Positions 1 to 11,367 are shown, counted from the first letter of the stretch. The stretch: 64,000 nt of DNA from Diphasiastrum complanatum (GCA_029204225.1 CM055113.1:14845471-14909470), one strand, 5' to 3'. Notes: generated by a model not told the origin, from the letters alone. Numbers and translations are program-made.

Positions 1-201
1 GCCAACACCTAGTCGTGTCTCACCCACAGTTGGCTTCAGATTGACGGATAGCTCAGCCGCAGCAGGGGCAAACCAGAGTCTTATTGCCCTAACGATGTGA
101 ATATCAGTTCCCTGCCAATCTTGTATGGTGTACTTGCCTACATTCACCACACTCGGAAGGTCTTCCTTTGAGCTTGAACCAAAATAACTTGAGCCTGATC
201 C
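1..201 (-). CDS. Partial exon of unrecognised host gene
   Basis: On the minus strand a consensus acceptor (GTTACGCAG at 210-202) opens a reading frame of exactly 67 codons that runs off the left edge of the window. The peptide is protein-like and not low-complexity; it includes VNVGKYTIQDWQGTDIHIV and then RAIRLWFAP. I do not recognise the family and assign no function. Its orientation matches the open segments at about 262-660 and 901-1323, so these are probably exons of one gene that continues to the left. What is seen is an open frame with an acceptor; that it is an exon is inferred. Confidence 0.55.
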
Positions 202-261
202 CTGCGTAACAAAGAATATATGAGAGTCGATTTTCAACCAGACATACCAACTGCTGTTACA

Positions 262-660
262 TCAACATACATGTATTGCTAAATGTGATTTGAAAAGGCT
301 TAGAAAACAAGCACGGTATTTGTGGTGGTTCAATGGAAGGACCTGCAGTAGTATCGGTTCGATTTGAATGTTAACAAAGGTGATGGGAACTCCAGAAGTC
401 TGTGCAGACGAAAGCCAGGCCATTGCCCTCGCCGACGTCTCTTCCATATCGTAAAATTCTGGAAAAGCACGATTTGGTTGGAAGGGCATCAATAGCAGGG
501 AAAATATCATGCCAGAGTTCGGACAGGGAAGAAAGGACTGCATCTTTTGCTGCCAAGTGTACGGTACAAGGCAATCCTTCAATTGAGCATTAGCCACGCG
601 TGATCTCCTTACCTCCTCAAGAACCTTGCGAGTTTCATCTGCCGCCCATATCTCAACAAT
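262..660 (-). CDS. Possible exon(s) of the left-edge host gene
   Basis: The minus strand is open from about 660 to 262 and reads from IVEIWAADETRKVLEE into a segment containing MEETSARAMAWLSSAQTSG. A second overlapping frame (371-574) also looks protein-like (HLAAKDAVLSSLSELWHDIF). This suggests either a small frameshift near 450-480 or an unrecognised intron there. A strong donor (GAG then GTAAGG) sits at about 612-617. Exon limits are uncertain and the family is not recognised. Confidence 0.35.
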   Translation of the reverse strand: MVEIWAADETRKVLEEVRRSRVANAQLKDCLVPYTWQQKMQSFLPCPNSGMIFSLLLMPFQPNRAFPEFYDMEETSARAMAWLSSAQTSGVPITFVNIQIEPILLQVLPLNHHKYRACFLSLFKSHLAIHVC

Positions 661-900
661 AGCAAGTCAAGAAACTAGTACGAACTTAATAAATTAACAA
701 ATCAGAGATCGAGAACAATGAAGCAGTATAGCTTAGAATTCCGCAGGACTGCAATCGGCACACGTAAAAATGAAATACAAAGACAAGAACAAGGTCAACG
801 ACAAAATCCCACTCTCACAATAAAGTGCAAAAGCATTGAGGCATTTCTGATAGCTCATGCTGCGGAAAGCTCATTTAACCTTGAAAGCCATGGCTCTTAC

Positions 901-1323
901 TTTGCAAAGAGATGCACTCTTCTTCTGACCCATCCATAAGTACGATTATATGGCTTTTATCATTGGCATCAGCTAAGGAGTAGTGTTTCTTCCGCATAAC
1001 TGATTCCTCAGCCACCACACAGGCATGCACTTCTACAATTATGGCTTCTTTGTCTTGTCGTCGTCCTCGCCTCGCCTTCACGATTACTCTTGCGCCAACA
1101 TTGTAGATCTCGCGAAGTTCACTTTGAAGACCTGCCTTGCCCCCTGGGAAAGGGGCATTCACTAATATCACAACATTGCTTACCACCCTCAGCTGCTCCA
1201 GAACATCTCCTGGAAGTAGTTTATCCTTGCTCCACCACTCCAAACCGCCAGCACCCGTCACAGATTTCACTGCCACAACCTGCCTCAGTCCGAGACCTTT
1301 CATTTTGTGTTCTTGACCCTTAC
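901..1323 (-). CDS. Exon of unrecognised host gene
   Basis: This is a 423-nt (141-codon) open segment with a plausible acceptor (ACACTGGCAG ending at 1324) and a strong donor (GTAAGAG from 900 downward). The peptide has mixed composition: GLGLRQVVAVKSVTGAGGL near the start, then EWWSKDKLLPGDVLEQL, PFPGGKAGLQSELREIYNVG and a basic stretch ARRGRRQDKE, ending DGSEEECISLQ. It has no obvious transposon motif. I infer it belongs to the same minus-strand gene as the open segments at 262-660 and 1-201. The product is unknown and no domain was recognised. Confidence 0.5.
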
Positions 1324-1986
1324 CTGCCAGTGTTGCGCACAAAAAAACTGTCTATCAATTGGAAGAAATAGAGCAATCAAAAGCCATGAACCACTCCATG
1401 ACCTTTCAATTCATTCGTCACTCTTCGTGAGTTGGATCTCATATTTCTTCAACTGCCGTTAATGGTAGTAGTTACGATTTCATCTCTTCTATATTAAGGA
1501 CAAGCTGGTTTGAATTGCTCTTGGTGCTGATGACGAATCAGCTTGAACATGAGCTCCACCATCCGATGCAAAGATATCAGCCTAAAGACACAACTGGATC
1601 GCAACCCTTGCCAACATACTAACGAGCTAGTTGAGTATCCGTGCCCGTAGTCAAGCCAGTTCGGAAGAAGGCAGAGCCGACGAACATAGATCCTTGTGAA
1701 GCACTACGAGAGTTCTCTTGAGTGTGAACCAATCAAGCCTACAAATACTCAGATCCTATAGGTCATCGTTTATGCAAACACGATCTAGGCATGGATAGAA
1801 GACAGGACCTGGAAAGATCACAAACACTCAACCGTGCAGCAAATTTTCACAGTAGGCAACAAGAATATTCCACGAGCTAAACGCATAAAGTGAAGATTTA
1901 TCTCACATCAGATAAAGCTCCCCTCATTTCTAAATTCTCAACCATTATTCTTTCAATCCAATTCATTTAAGACTAAGCTGGACAGC

Positions 1987-2304
1987 TCAAACATCCAGAT
2001 CCTGCATTCTTCTGCCTCCAATTACAAAGAATTCATGCCACAATTGAAATGCATTGGTTGAAAAATTGAAACTTGTGATGGTGAAACATGTCAACAACCT
2101 GGCATCATAGGTACTTGCAATTCCCTCGTATATCTGTTGTGGGCTCATCGCCATCCCATTTCCACCATGACCCACCAGCAGCACCACCATCCCCATCCCC
2201 ATCCCCATCTTTATTTCCATTTCAATTCTCCATCGCCATCCTGCGTGCTTCTGAGATGCGATGCGAGGATCCTCCTCCTCCTCCCTTGCCGCTTCCGATG
2301 TCAC
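1987..2304 (-). CDS. Possible 5' exon of the left-edge gene (weak)
   Basis: A minus-strand open frame of 105 codons lies upstream, in transcription order, of the 901-1323 exon. Its middle reads GNGMAMSPQQIYEGIAS and is preceded by a Gly-Met repeat produced by a short CCCATC tandem repeat at about 2190-2215. A donor could lie within it (GCAA then GTACCT). It may hold a start codon for the left-edge gene, but the low-complexity repeat and lack of homology make this only a suggestion. Confidence 0.2.
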   Translation of the reverse strand: MTSEAAREEEEDPRIASQKHAGWRWRIEMEIKMGMGMGMVVLLVGHGGNGMAMSPQQIYEGIASTYDARLLTCFTITSFNFSTNAFQLWHEFFVIGGRRMQDLDV

Positions 2305-2399
2305 ACCTGCTTGAAAAGTGCTCTCCCGTTCATTATTTTAGCGTTGAAATTAGGATGCTATGGGCGGCCATAGCCCCTTATGCAGCCCACGTTGAAATA

Positions 2400-4080
2400 A
2401 CCAACGGTGCTTTGCATACGCATATTCGGGGGGGGGGTCCCCTCTCCCTTGTTTCCTTTTCCTCCCAAGGCACATGGTTGGGGTCTCTACTTTGGATTCT
2501 CCAAGGACCTTTCCTTGGGGCCCCTCCTGGTATCTTACATACGAGGTTTCACACCCCAAGCCTTGAGGCTACATTCCATAAAACTGGATTTGCCACATGG
2601 GACTCTTCCATTCTGCTGCTTGGAGAATGTTATTCTTAATCTCATATTTAAACTGCACCTTCGGCAAAGCCTGAACACAAAGCTCAGTGTTTAGAAGACT
2701 TCCAAACTTGTGTGACACAAATTACAATTGTATGTTCATGGCAACATATTTTCAACCAATGAGTGCTCAATTTCTTGGATCAGGGTCAGAACGTTCACCC
2801 AGAGCATTGGTTGAAACTTAGGGACCACCAGCCAAGCCCTCGTAACGCAAGATTCCCCTTTTTTGTTTAACTAGCCGATTCCATGGTAGCACACTATCAA
2901 GACAAGGTAATAGATACATAACAAGAAGCTTTGCCTTACTCGAGACATTCAAGTTGTTAAAAAATAGAAAAACCAAAATTGCATATTAAAAGTTTTAAAA
3001 AAAAAAAAACTCATTTTAATGCTTAGGAGTAACACCTCATTTTTTTGCAAATGGTCACAATAGCTTATCCCTACCGCGACAAAGTTCAAAAAAAATATTC
3101 TCGTCATGTATCAATTATGGCATATGAGTTGTAGATTGGTATAAACCATAATGGTATTACAAGCATGATGTCATCATGTTATCAACCCAATCATGAATTT
3201 ATATGTATATTGTTGTAAGGCACATACTTTTATGCAGGGTGACGTGCATTAGTTAAAAGGCATGACCTTTTCGAGTATGCAATATGTAGTTACTCTTAAA
3301 AAGCAATACTTCATTGAGACACACTAGTGTTGTTGAGGTACCATGAACAAAATGTCTCATGTATTTAAAGTTTGGCTACCAAGCTATACCAAAGTAAATC
3401 CATAAGTTAAACTTGGCTCAAACATCAAAATGAGTATTGTCGAGGCCAAGAACAACCATAGTCAAGTACTGATATATGTAATATTAGTGATCTAGTTCTC
3501 GACACTAGCATCACGAAAACATATACCGAACGAGTTGGTTCCTTGAAATTTGGATTAATACTAGAGTTAATAATAGCATAGCACTTAATAATCGCACAAC
3601 GAACTTGTGCCTATTGGTGCTCAAGGGTGTGGATCGAGGGTTTGCATGCTTCAAAATGGAGAAGGTTCAAGGGTGGGTCTCTTACATATGGACTAGTTAA
3701 AAATTGTATGCATTTGCTAAGTGAATGTGCATTTTGGAGATTTACCATTCATTGGAAAAACTTTGTATATGTGTTATCTGCTTTTCTCACATTTGCATTG
3801 ATCAGTAGTCAACTTGCCCAAATTGAGAATCTTCTTGCATTTTAGACATCAATAATCTTGTCTGCTTTCATTTTTCTTGTGAGAGTATGAAGATGATGGA
3901 AGAAATCCATGATGTTGAGGATCTATCATTTGTGGTTTGTGTCATGTTATTTCATGTTCATCATTTGATTTTCATATCTCTCATGTTGATAATGACTTGC
4001 ACAAGCATGTTTTTGTGAGCCTCATGCGTAATGAGCCTTCTCAAAGGGAGGCTATGGATGTTTTTTTCCTTGTCTTGCTG
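2400..4080. other. No gene seen; AT-rich decayed DNA
   Basis: Open frames here are short and have no recognisable motif. The stretch contains a run of G at about 2430-2437, an A-run near 3000 and ordinary AT-rich intergenic-type sequence. I see no LTR ends, primer sites or conserved peptide. Confidence 0.5.
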
Positions 4081-4120
4081 CTATGAATTTTGAGTAGTAG
4101 GATGATGATGATTATGACAA

Positions 4121-4401
4121 ATTAATGGCGGTCGGGGGGCGCTCTGAGGCCCTTCCTCTTGGGAAGGCTCTACACCCAAGGGTGGAGGCCCGAGGACGCA
4201 TCGCCTTCCCCAGGCGGAAGGGCCGAGGAGCCGGCCCTTCCGCGACGTGAAATCCCTTTTTTTTTTTTTTTTTTTTTGTTGTAAATTTCTTTTACACGCA
4301 CTTTCCAGGCAGAAGGTGCACGTAAAAAAAGGTAAAAAAATTTTACGAGCCCCTTCCGGCATCCGAAAAAAAATTGCCTCACAGATTACGTTCTGTGAGG
4401 C
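4121..4401. repeat. GC-rich cluster of short inverted repeats
   Basis: A sharply GC-rich island in AT-rich surroundings carries several hairpins. CCTTCC/GGAAGG with a 5-nt loop lies at 4151-4167, CACCC/GGGTG at about 4173-4184, and another CCTTCC/GGAAGG pair at about 4204-4221. CGTAAAA/TTTTACG lies at 4321-4347. A perfect 10-bp stem GCCTCACAGA/TCTGTGAGGC with a 6-nt loop lies at 4376-4401. A T-run of about 20 splits the island at about 4258-4277. The CCTTCC word recurs at least four times. What it is remains unknown; a non-coding mobile cassette is one possibility. Confidence 0.45.
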
Positions 4402-6048
4402 TACTCCATTTCCTTTGTAAAAATGTTAAAAGTGATTTTACGTAAAGAGAGACTCTCTTGATGAAACAAGACAATTTCTCATATTACATATGTAGATTAT
4501 ATTCATAATGTAAGCATTGATATCCAATTTTTGCTATAAGTATGTGGAGATTTGGGCACGTAGTAATGCTCTGGATGTGTGAAGGGAATTTCAAGGATAC
4601 ATAACATTTGCAACCATTTAGAACCCTTTGTTGATGTTTAAGGCCTTGTGGATATGTTGTCTTTGTTCTTGTTGCAAATTATCTTGGCTTGGTCAAAGTC
4701 TGATGACTTCAGTTAGTAGGGTGATTAATTGGGTGTAAGCCTAGTTGTGCCTAAGGAGGCTTGAGGATGAAATGCATATATCCAAATTTCCCACCAACAA
4801 AAGACTCAAGAAGTCGGATGGCTTTTGAGGGATGAAGTGCACAAGATTATTTAGCAAAAGACAGTGAACACACTTTATTACTCTAGGAATTCGCAAGTAA
4901 AACTATACTTTACTTAACAACGTTGGGTAGAAATGTATTTTCATTTTGTTATGCTCATCTTTTTTAACAACCAAGTGTGTTGCAACTCTTTATGAACTTT
5001 GCATGTTTTGGATGGATTAATTATGTCAGTTTTCATCAAAATTGAGGTCTAATGAGGTTTGAAAAATAAATGACATGGTGCTAGTATCAAATTAAAGTAA
5101 CATGGGGCTTTATAACTCTAATACTTCTAGTCTTGTAATCTTGAGTGAAGATCTCCTGATAGTTGGGAATCCCAAAGAAGATTACCTCTTTTATGTAAAA
5201 CAACATAGATCCACTTGGGAAGCCTTGAAGATTATGTACAAAAAATCAAGAACCATGGACATTCTTGGTCAAGTTGTGTAAGAAAGCAAGAATGAAATTA
5301 CTGTTATGAGCATCACTCTTTGTGCAATCAAGGTGACAATGCAAATGCTAGAGAGTGATCGAGGAAAACTCAAGTAAATCAACGGTAGAAGTTGATAAGG
5401 GTCATGATCACCATTAAAGAAATTGGTGGAACATCATTCACATCATAATCAATCAGGCAACTGATCCATTGATTTTGGTAATCACTTGAAATCGCCATTT
5501 CCTTAGGGTCCAAAATTGAAAGTGTCAAAGTTTATGGAAAAATGTGACACTAAAAACATGATAATAAAACAATGCGTAGGTTGAATTTCTGGTTTTTCAA
5601 ATGAAAGCAATATTGGATTTGGATAAGACTAGCGTGACATAATCTCAAAAAGTGGATTATGTGTTGTTTCTTGTGAAGTGTATGGTTTACTAGTGATGGA
5701 GTTAGCATCAAAAGCATGACAAGTGCATGTTCACTTAGGAGGAAAGTAGAGTGACCATAAGAGTTGGGTTTACATCATTATATGAAGTCGAGAGATTTGT
5801 AGAAAAGGCTCAAAGTAAAGCAAGAAACAATATGAAAGTATGTGGGTAAATGTCGAGTTTCTAGAGAATTCATTTCTTGGCAAGATTTGTTTGAAAGTAG
5901 TTTTCACTTCATCTTATCTTCATTCCAGCTTTGTGAGGGAGTGATAGAACTATGATTATAAGTCCATTTGTTGGATTAGAAATCAAATTTGAGTGAAACA
6001 CTGCAAGTGTGAGACCTTTGTGAGTTTCAAGTCAATCAAATCTATTTC
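4402..6048. other. Decayed DNA with a possible copia gag remnant
   Basis: There is no intact gene. At about 5160-5290 one plus-strand frame reads STWEALKIMYKKSRTMDILG, which resembles the middle of a copia gag, but it is quickly closed by stops. The 5' LTR expected for the copia element at 6073-9144 could not be found here, so that element is probably truncated or rearranged at its 5' end. Confidence 0.35.
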
Positions 6049-6072
6049 GTGTTTGTAGAAGTCACTAGTAAG

Positions 6073-7467
6073 ATGGGATCTGCTGGAGCATACCTTCTAG
6101 AAGCTAGTGAGAGGTTGAACTCTACAAATTATGCTATTTGGAAGGTTAGGATGGAGTCACTCTTGGTGCTCCAAGACCTTTATGAGTTCTTGATTGAAGA
6201 TGAAGATGAACCTCTAGGTGCACAGGAGTTAGCTAGATACAAGAAGAGATCTAGGCTTGCACTTCATTGTGTGAAGATGAATGTGAGCAATGATTTGTTG
6301 AGAGAAGTATCAGCTTGTACTAGTGCTAAAGAGACTTGGGAGTCTTTAAAATCAATCTATGAGTCTAGCAGCACTTCTAGAGTTCTTATGCTTAGAAATC
6401 AAATTTTGCAAAGCATGAGGAGAAGTGAAGAGAGTGCACAGGATTATGTACTCAGAATAAAGTCTCTAAATAGGGAGTTGGCTTCCATTGGAGAGAAGAT
6501 TCATGATGGAGAACTTGTACAAATTGTTTTTAATGGTCTAGGAGATGACTTTGCAAATTTGGTCCAAAGTTTTGCCATCCAAGACACTTTGCCAGCTATA
6601 GAAAAACTTCACAGTGTATTAGTGGCTGAAGAGTGTAGGATGCTCCATGCAAAATGTATGACGAGTTCCTTGTCTTTGCAAGATGGTGATGAGAAAGGCA
6701 ATTTCTCATTCAAGGGCAAAAAGAAGACCGATGAAAAGAAGAAGCATCCAAAGGAGGCCAAAGAAGAGGATGATGCATCAAGCTCAAAGGACAAGTCAAA
6801 GCAGAAATGCTTCTTTTGTCGAAAGAAGGGGCATTATGCATCTGAATGCTACAAGAGGCTAAGAGCACAAGTGGAGGAGGACAAACAAGGAAACCTTGCA
6901 AAGGAGGAGGAGGAGGAGGATAGAGTAGATGTATTCTTGATGGCATCTACATCCTCACCAACAAGCAATAGCAATTCAAGAGACAATTGGTGGATCGGCA
7001 GTGGGGCTAGCTCCCACATGTCTTGTGAAAAGGACTTTTTCTCAACCTTACACTCTTTCAATGCTGCTAAAAAGTTTGTCTTTACTGCAAATGATGAAGA
7101 GTGTAGGATAGATGGTGTTGGCACCATCTCTTTGTGTCTAGAATCCTCAAAATGCATGGATCTAGAAAATGTCCTTTATGTACCATCAATCACCAAGAAT
7201 ATGCTTAGTGTTGGTCTACTCTTAGAAAGTGGTTTGGATGTCCACTTTAAGCATGTTGTTTGCTTCATCTTGAAGAATGATGTTTGCATTGCAAAGGGAT
7301 TTAAACATGGAAGATCGTTTAAGTTGGAAGCTAGTGTTGCTTTTGAAAGAATGAGCTTGGCAAAGGAGGAGATCACTCAAAAGGAGATCTTGGCAAAGTG
7401 TGACTTGCTTGCATTGAGGAGGAGCATCAAAAGGAGGAAGATCTTGAGGATCAGCTTCAAAGCATGA
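6073..7467 (+). pseudogene. Copia gag-protease, protease inactivated
   Basis: The frame is open for 464 residues. Residues about 1-200 are a copia-type gag (UBN2-like; NSTNYAIWKVRMESLL near the start, YVLRIKSLNRELASIGEKI further on). A zinc knuckle of CX2CX4HX4C form lies at residues 246-259. A clustered Lys/Glu-rich linker follows and then an aspartic protease region. The protease signature should read D-S-G but reads WWIGSGASSHM, with Gly at residue 309 (codon GGC at 6997-6999). One A-to-G change from GAC would explain the loss of the catalytic Asp. The rest of the protease (VLYVPSITKNMLSVG) is typical. The C-terminus runs into unrelated sequence and stops, with no integrase core or RT. I chose ATG 6073 because it begins the conserved gag region; an in-frame ATG lies at 6049. 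Confidence 0.85.
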
Positions 7468-8231
7468 GAGTTCCAAGGGAGTCCTCAATGACAATGGTCG
7501 AGTCATCAAATTGCATGCAAATTGTCCATTCAAGTGTGCATCTTGCAAGGGTGGTGAGCATTGGAGAGTCTACTATCTTTGAATACTTTTTGGAAAGTAG
7601 TAGTAGACATGAGGTGACTTGTTTCTTACCTTTAAGATTCATGGTGTTTAATACTTTGTATGACAAGACAATGAAATGGGTTGCTTTGAAATCTACATTT
7701 GTTGTTGATAAAGCAATTTCATTGGATAACTATTTTTGTAATAGTTTGAATAGAGTCATAAAAGATGAAACATCATTTGCTTTGGAAATCTTTGTGTCCA
7801 CATGCTTTGTGCATGATCATTCCAATGTAAGGACCAAAGATTATCCTATCTCAATGATAGGAATAATGGTAGTGTTTTGCTCTTCAAGTAGAGATTGTAG
7901 AATCTACATGTTTTCAACCAAAGAATTTGTCAATGGTGGAAATGTGATCTTTCAAGAGTGGAAGATTTGTAAACTTGAAGAAGCACCTTTGGATCAACAC
8001 CTTATTCAATTCATTGATGGTTTGGAGTCAAGTCAAGTGGAGGAGCAAGCTCAAGACCCGAGGACTCCAAGAAGAACCATGAGTATCAAGATGGAGCCAT
8101 CTAGGCTCAATCATATGGATCAAGCAAGGCAAATTGTCTTTGGCAACAATATGTATGCACTTAATAGTTTTACTGATGTATCTTCAAGTGCACAAAATGC
8201 CTTGGAATCCATGGCTTGGCATGATGTATAG
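7464..8231 (+). pseudogene. Copia integrase C-terminal remnant
   Basis: A 255-codon frame overlaps the end of the gag-protease frame by 4 nt. Its C-terminal half resembles the region after the integrase core in copia polyproteins. FVSTCFVHDHSNVRTKDYP corresponds to the usual 'FGC.CFVH...R.K.DP' segment, and CRIYMFSTKEFVNGGNVIF to the 'YR.Y.P.T......RDV.F.E' segment. It ends LESMAWHDV, where the RT domain would normally begin. The N-terminal half is not recognised. I infer an internal deletion removed the integrase catalytic core and everything from RT to RNase H. Whether the remaining peptide is made is unknown. Confidence 0.6.
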
Positions 8232-8442
8232 TTTTTGAAGTGTGCTACATGTATATAGACACATTTGTAGAACATCTTGTAAGGGATCCTTTAAGAGGTG
8301 GTGAAAGACGCTTCATGGACATCATTCTCTATTGGAGTCTCAAAAGTTTCTTGTTTGTAACTGGATTTTGTAGACACTTCTAAAAGCATTCATTCATCTA
8401 GCAAGAGAGTTGTAGATAGATCAAGCTAAATTTGAGGAAGAG
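8232..8442 (+). other. Copia 3' untranslated region and PPT
   Basis: This short non-coding stretch ends in the purine-rich TTTGAGGAAGAG directly before the LTR start TGTGAAG at 8443. That is the position of a polypurine tract for plus-strand DNA priming. Confidence 0.55.
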
Positions 8443-9144
8443 TGTGAAGAATTGCCAAAAATTGGCAAATCTAGCTTGATCAAAAACCATGTAGTATAAT
8501 GTAAATTTTGTACATAAGTGGATTCCACACATGTAAGGCCAAGATGCCACATGGAAACCCACTCATAATGTAGGTTAGGTCAAGTCCATAGGGTTGGTCA
8601 TGTCATTTTGGTAGTGATTCCTAGTTTATAGGACCTAAATCCTAGATTTAAGGTGAAAATTTGACCAACTAGCTATCTACCAAACATGACTCTAGGAAAT
8701 AGACTAGGGTTTCATTTTCGGTCAAGGAGAGTGAGTTAACTTCCTTATTACATGCTGGAAATTCACCTAACTTCAAGAAGGAAGTCGAATTTGCTATGTA
8801 TTCCCTCTCTCCATAGTGAGAAGATAGAAAATTTTTGGAGCTCATTGGCAATCTCAAGCTAGTTCACTATGTACATTGAGTTTTTGTGATCGAAATGAAA
8901 CCAAATCAATTTCTACTTGTTTCTCAGGTTGAAGGCCGTACTACAGCCTGTAGTACACACGTGTGGGCTCGGATTTCAATGTTTATCAATGCTTTTGATT
9001 GGTAATGCTTGTTGTTTGTCATATTGCCAATCTAGATCAACTTTCTTGTGTCTAATTTTTTGATAGATTGTTAAGCAAGCATCCAATCACTCTTGTGGAT
9101 CTTTTGTAGATCCATTTATGGTTCTAAAGTACAATATTTTCACA
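8443..9144 (+). repeat. Copia 3' LTR (702 bp)
   Basis: The repeat starts TGTGAAGAATTGCC and ends TTTTCACA, a normal TG...CA pair. The same sequence lies in reverse at 28889-29508 with matching ends, which fixes both boundaries. Its far half carries the word CACACGTGTG near 8957, shared with both other copies. The next base begins TGGTAGTCATGCC, which is Ty3 RT coding sequence and not a primer site. Confidence 0.8.
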
Positions 9145-11367
9145 TGGTAGTCATGCCTTTTGGTCTCTGCAATGCCCCTAGCACCTTCCAATGTGTTATG
9201 CAAGCGGCATTTTCTCAACAGATGGGCGATATCCTAGAGGTTTATTTGGACAATTTAGGAGCACATTCAGAAAAAATACGCCATCTATTTGTGCTCAAAT
9301 TTTTTTTTAATTAATGTCAACGCTTCGGTATCTCTCTTAATCCTGAAAAATGCCAGATTTGGGTAACCCATGGTATTGTGTTAGGACATATTATCTCACG
9401 AAATGGCATTGCCATCGATCCTGAAAATATCCTTATCATTCAAAATCTACCGGAACCGCGTACGATACGTGAAGTTTACTCCTTCCTTGGCCATGCCAAC
9501 TACTATCGGTGTTTTATTTTTGATTTCGCTAACAAATCCCGCTTAATCTACAAAGCAGTTGTAGTTCCCAAATGGACAGATGAACAACGCATCGCCTTCA
9601 ATCAACTCAAAAAAGTCCTTACCAAAGCACCCATCCTTCGGGCTCCTGATTATTCTAAAGAATTCCATGTGCATACCGATGCATCCAAGTATGCCATTGG
9701 AGCAGTGCTCACCCAACCAAGAGAATTAAAAAAGGATTACCCAATTCGTTTTCTTAGTCGACAATTGATATCTGCTGAGGTCAATTATACCACCACCGAA
9801 CGCGAAGCCTTGGCAATGGCATATGTGGTTCATAAGTTTCACCATTATCTTCTAGGAAAAATCTTTGCGTTCTTCACTGATCATCAAGCACTGTTGTATC
9901 TCATCAACAAGACCTGCACCACAGGTCGTATTACTAGATGGATCCTATTACTGCGAAAACTTGAGTTAAGGATCGTGGTTCGTAAGGGAGTTCAACATTT
10001 TCTAGCAAATCATCTGTTCCGAATCCCTAACCTTCCTACCCTTGATCAAGGCGTCAACGATGATATACCAAATGCCATCCTTTTCCAAGTTGACTCTACA
10101 CCCGTATGGGCTAATGAAATCACAAAATATTTAACTTCAAGGCAAACGGATCATTCCTTGTCTAAACCTGAACAACGTGCGCTGATCCTCAAAACTAAAC
10201 CTTATACGTTAATTGCAGGACAACTCTACAAGCAAGGATTAGATGGAATCATCCGACGATGTCTTACTAAAGGAGAAATACCCTCTATAATTTTTCTCAC
10301 TCATAAAGGTATTGGTGCAGGCCATTTCTCTTCTGAAACGACTGCTAACAAAATCCTCTTGGCCGATTTTTGGTGGCCAACACTCTTGAAGGATACGCAC
10401 AATTACACTAAGGCTTGTGATGTCTGCCAACACACAAAACGCTTTCAAAAGACCGACTACATGCCTTTACACCCTGTAACCACTGATCAAGCTTTCTAGA
10501 AATGGGAGATTGATTACGTTGGACCTATTAGTCCTGCTACTCGAGAGACACAATCTCGTTACATCATTTTAGCTATGAACTATTGCACCAAATGGGCTGA
10601 AGCAAGAGTTGTTCGCAATGCTGACGCTCGTTCTACCACAAAATTTATCTATGAACAGGTTATAGTTCGTTTCGGATGTCCTCTAGAACTTATCACTGAT
10701 AGGGGTACACATTTTCTTAACTCTGTCATAGCAGATCTCCTTTCAAAAAAATTTGTAGTACATTGCAAAAGTTCTCCATACTATCCATGATGCAATGGCT
10801 AGGCGGAATCCACCAATATGTGGAATTCTCACCAAAACCGTCGAATCCAGCCGATGTGATTGGGAATTCAAACTCCATGCTGCTCTCTGGGCTTATCACA
10901 CCACCCCGAATAGAGCTACAGGGTTAACCCCTTTCCAACTAACATATGGCCAAGAAGTCGTTATCCCTGTGGAATTCCATATCCCCTCCCTTCGAGTGGC
11001 CTATAATCTTGAGTTTGATACTCAACATACTCTAGCAAACAGGTTATTCCATCTGGAGCAACTCTGCGAAACATGACGGATCAGCATCCATGCTCAACAA
11101 GTCCACAAACGATGACAAAAAGCATGGCATGATCGATCATTGAAACTTAGAGCCTTTCAGGTTGGAGATAGGATCCTGCTATACTAGGCCAAAGCCTTCA
11201 AAGACAAACTGAAATTTTCTGGCCAAGGTCCTTACGTCATTAAAAAAATCTTTGCCTCTGGATATATACAACTCCAAACCCTTCAAGGCGATATCCTCGA
11301 CATTGTAGTCAATGAGAGCAAACTGAGAAAATACAATGAATCATGTTTTTATCTTGATATGTATTAG
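9145..11367 (+). pseudogene. Ty3 pol 3' part: RT remnant, RNase H, integrase
   Basis: Domains follow in order. An RT remnant has MPFGLCNAPSTFQ and a catalytic box that reads YLDN instead of Y(V/L)DD (9145-9314). After a frameshift comes the RT thumb (VLGHIISRNGI) and RNase H (FHVHTDASKYAIGAVL, FFTDHQALLYLI). The integrase zinc finger has its His pair in THKGIGAGH and Cys pair in CDVCQ. The integrase core has WEIDYVGP and ITDRGTHF, and the C-terminal GQGPYVIKKIF is a GPY-type module. Stops at 10497 (TAG), 10788 (TGA), 10800 (TAG), 11074 (TGA), about 11112 (TGA) and about 11184 (TAG) all stand where CAR or CGA codons are expected, so they look like C-to-T changes. The 5' half of the element is missing at the copia junction. 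Confidence 0.85.

Larger units (their letters stand above)
6000..9144 (+). mobile_element. Internally deleted Ty1/copia retrotransposon
   Basis: Gag-protease (6073-7467), an integrase-tail remnant (7464-8231), a PPT-like tract (TTTGAGGAAGAG) and a 3' LTR (8443-9144) lie in this order on the plus strand. The integrase core, reverse transcriptase and RNase H are missing, so the element cannot move on its own. Its LTR recurs in the opposite orientation at 28889-29508 and, more diverged, at 24555-24986. The left boundary is uncertain because no 5' LTR was found. Its right end abuts Ty3 RT sequence directly, which suggests it inserted into that gene. Confidence 0.75.

Noticed and set aside
2088-2639. 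183-residue plus-strand frame rich in Pro/His/Ser
   Set aside because: It comes from a CCCATC-type repeat and C-rich stretches; no motif, and it lies opposite a candidate minus-strand exon.
9145-9157. TGGTAGTCATGCC after the copia LTR read as a primer site
   Set aside because: The resemblance to TGGTATCAGAGCC is weak, and the bases encode the Ty3 RT motif VVMPFGL in frame.
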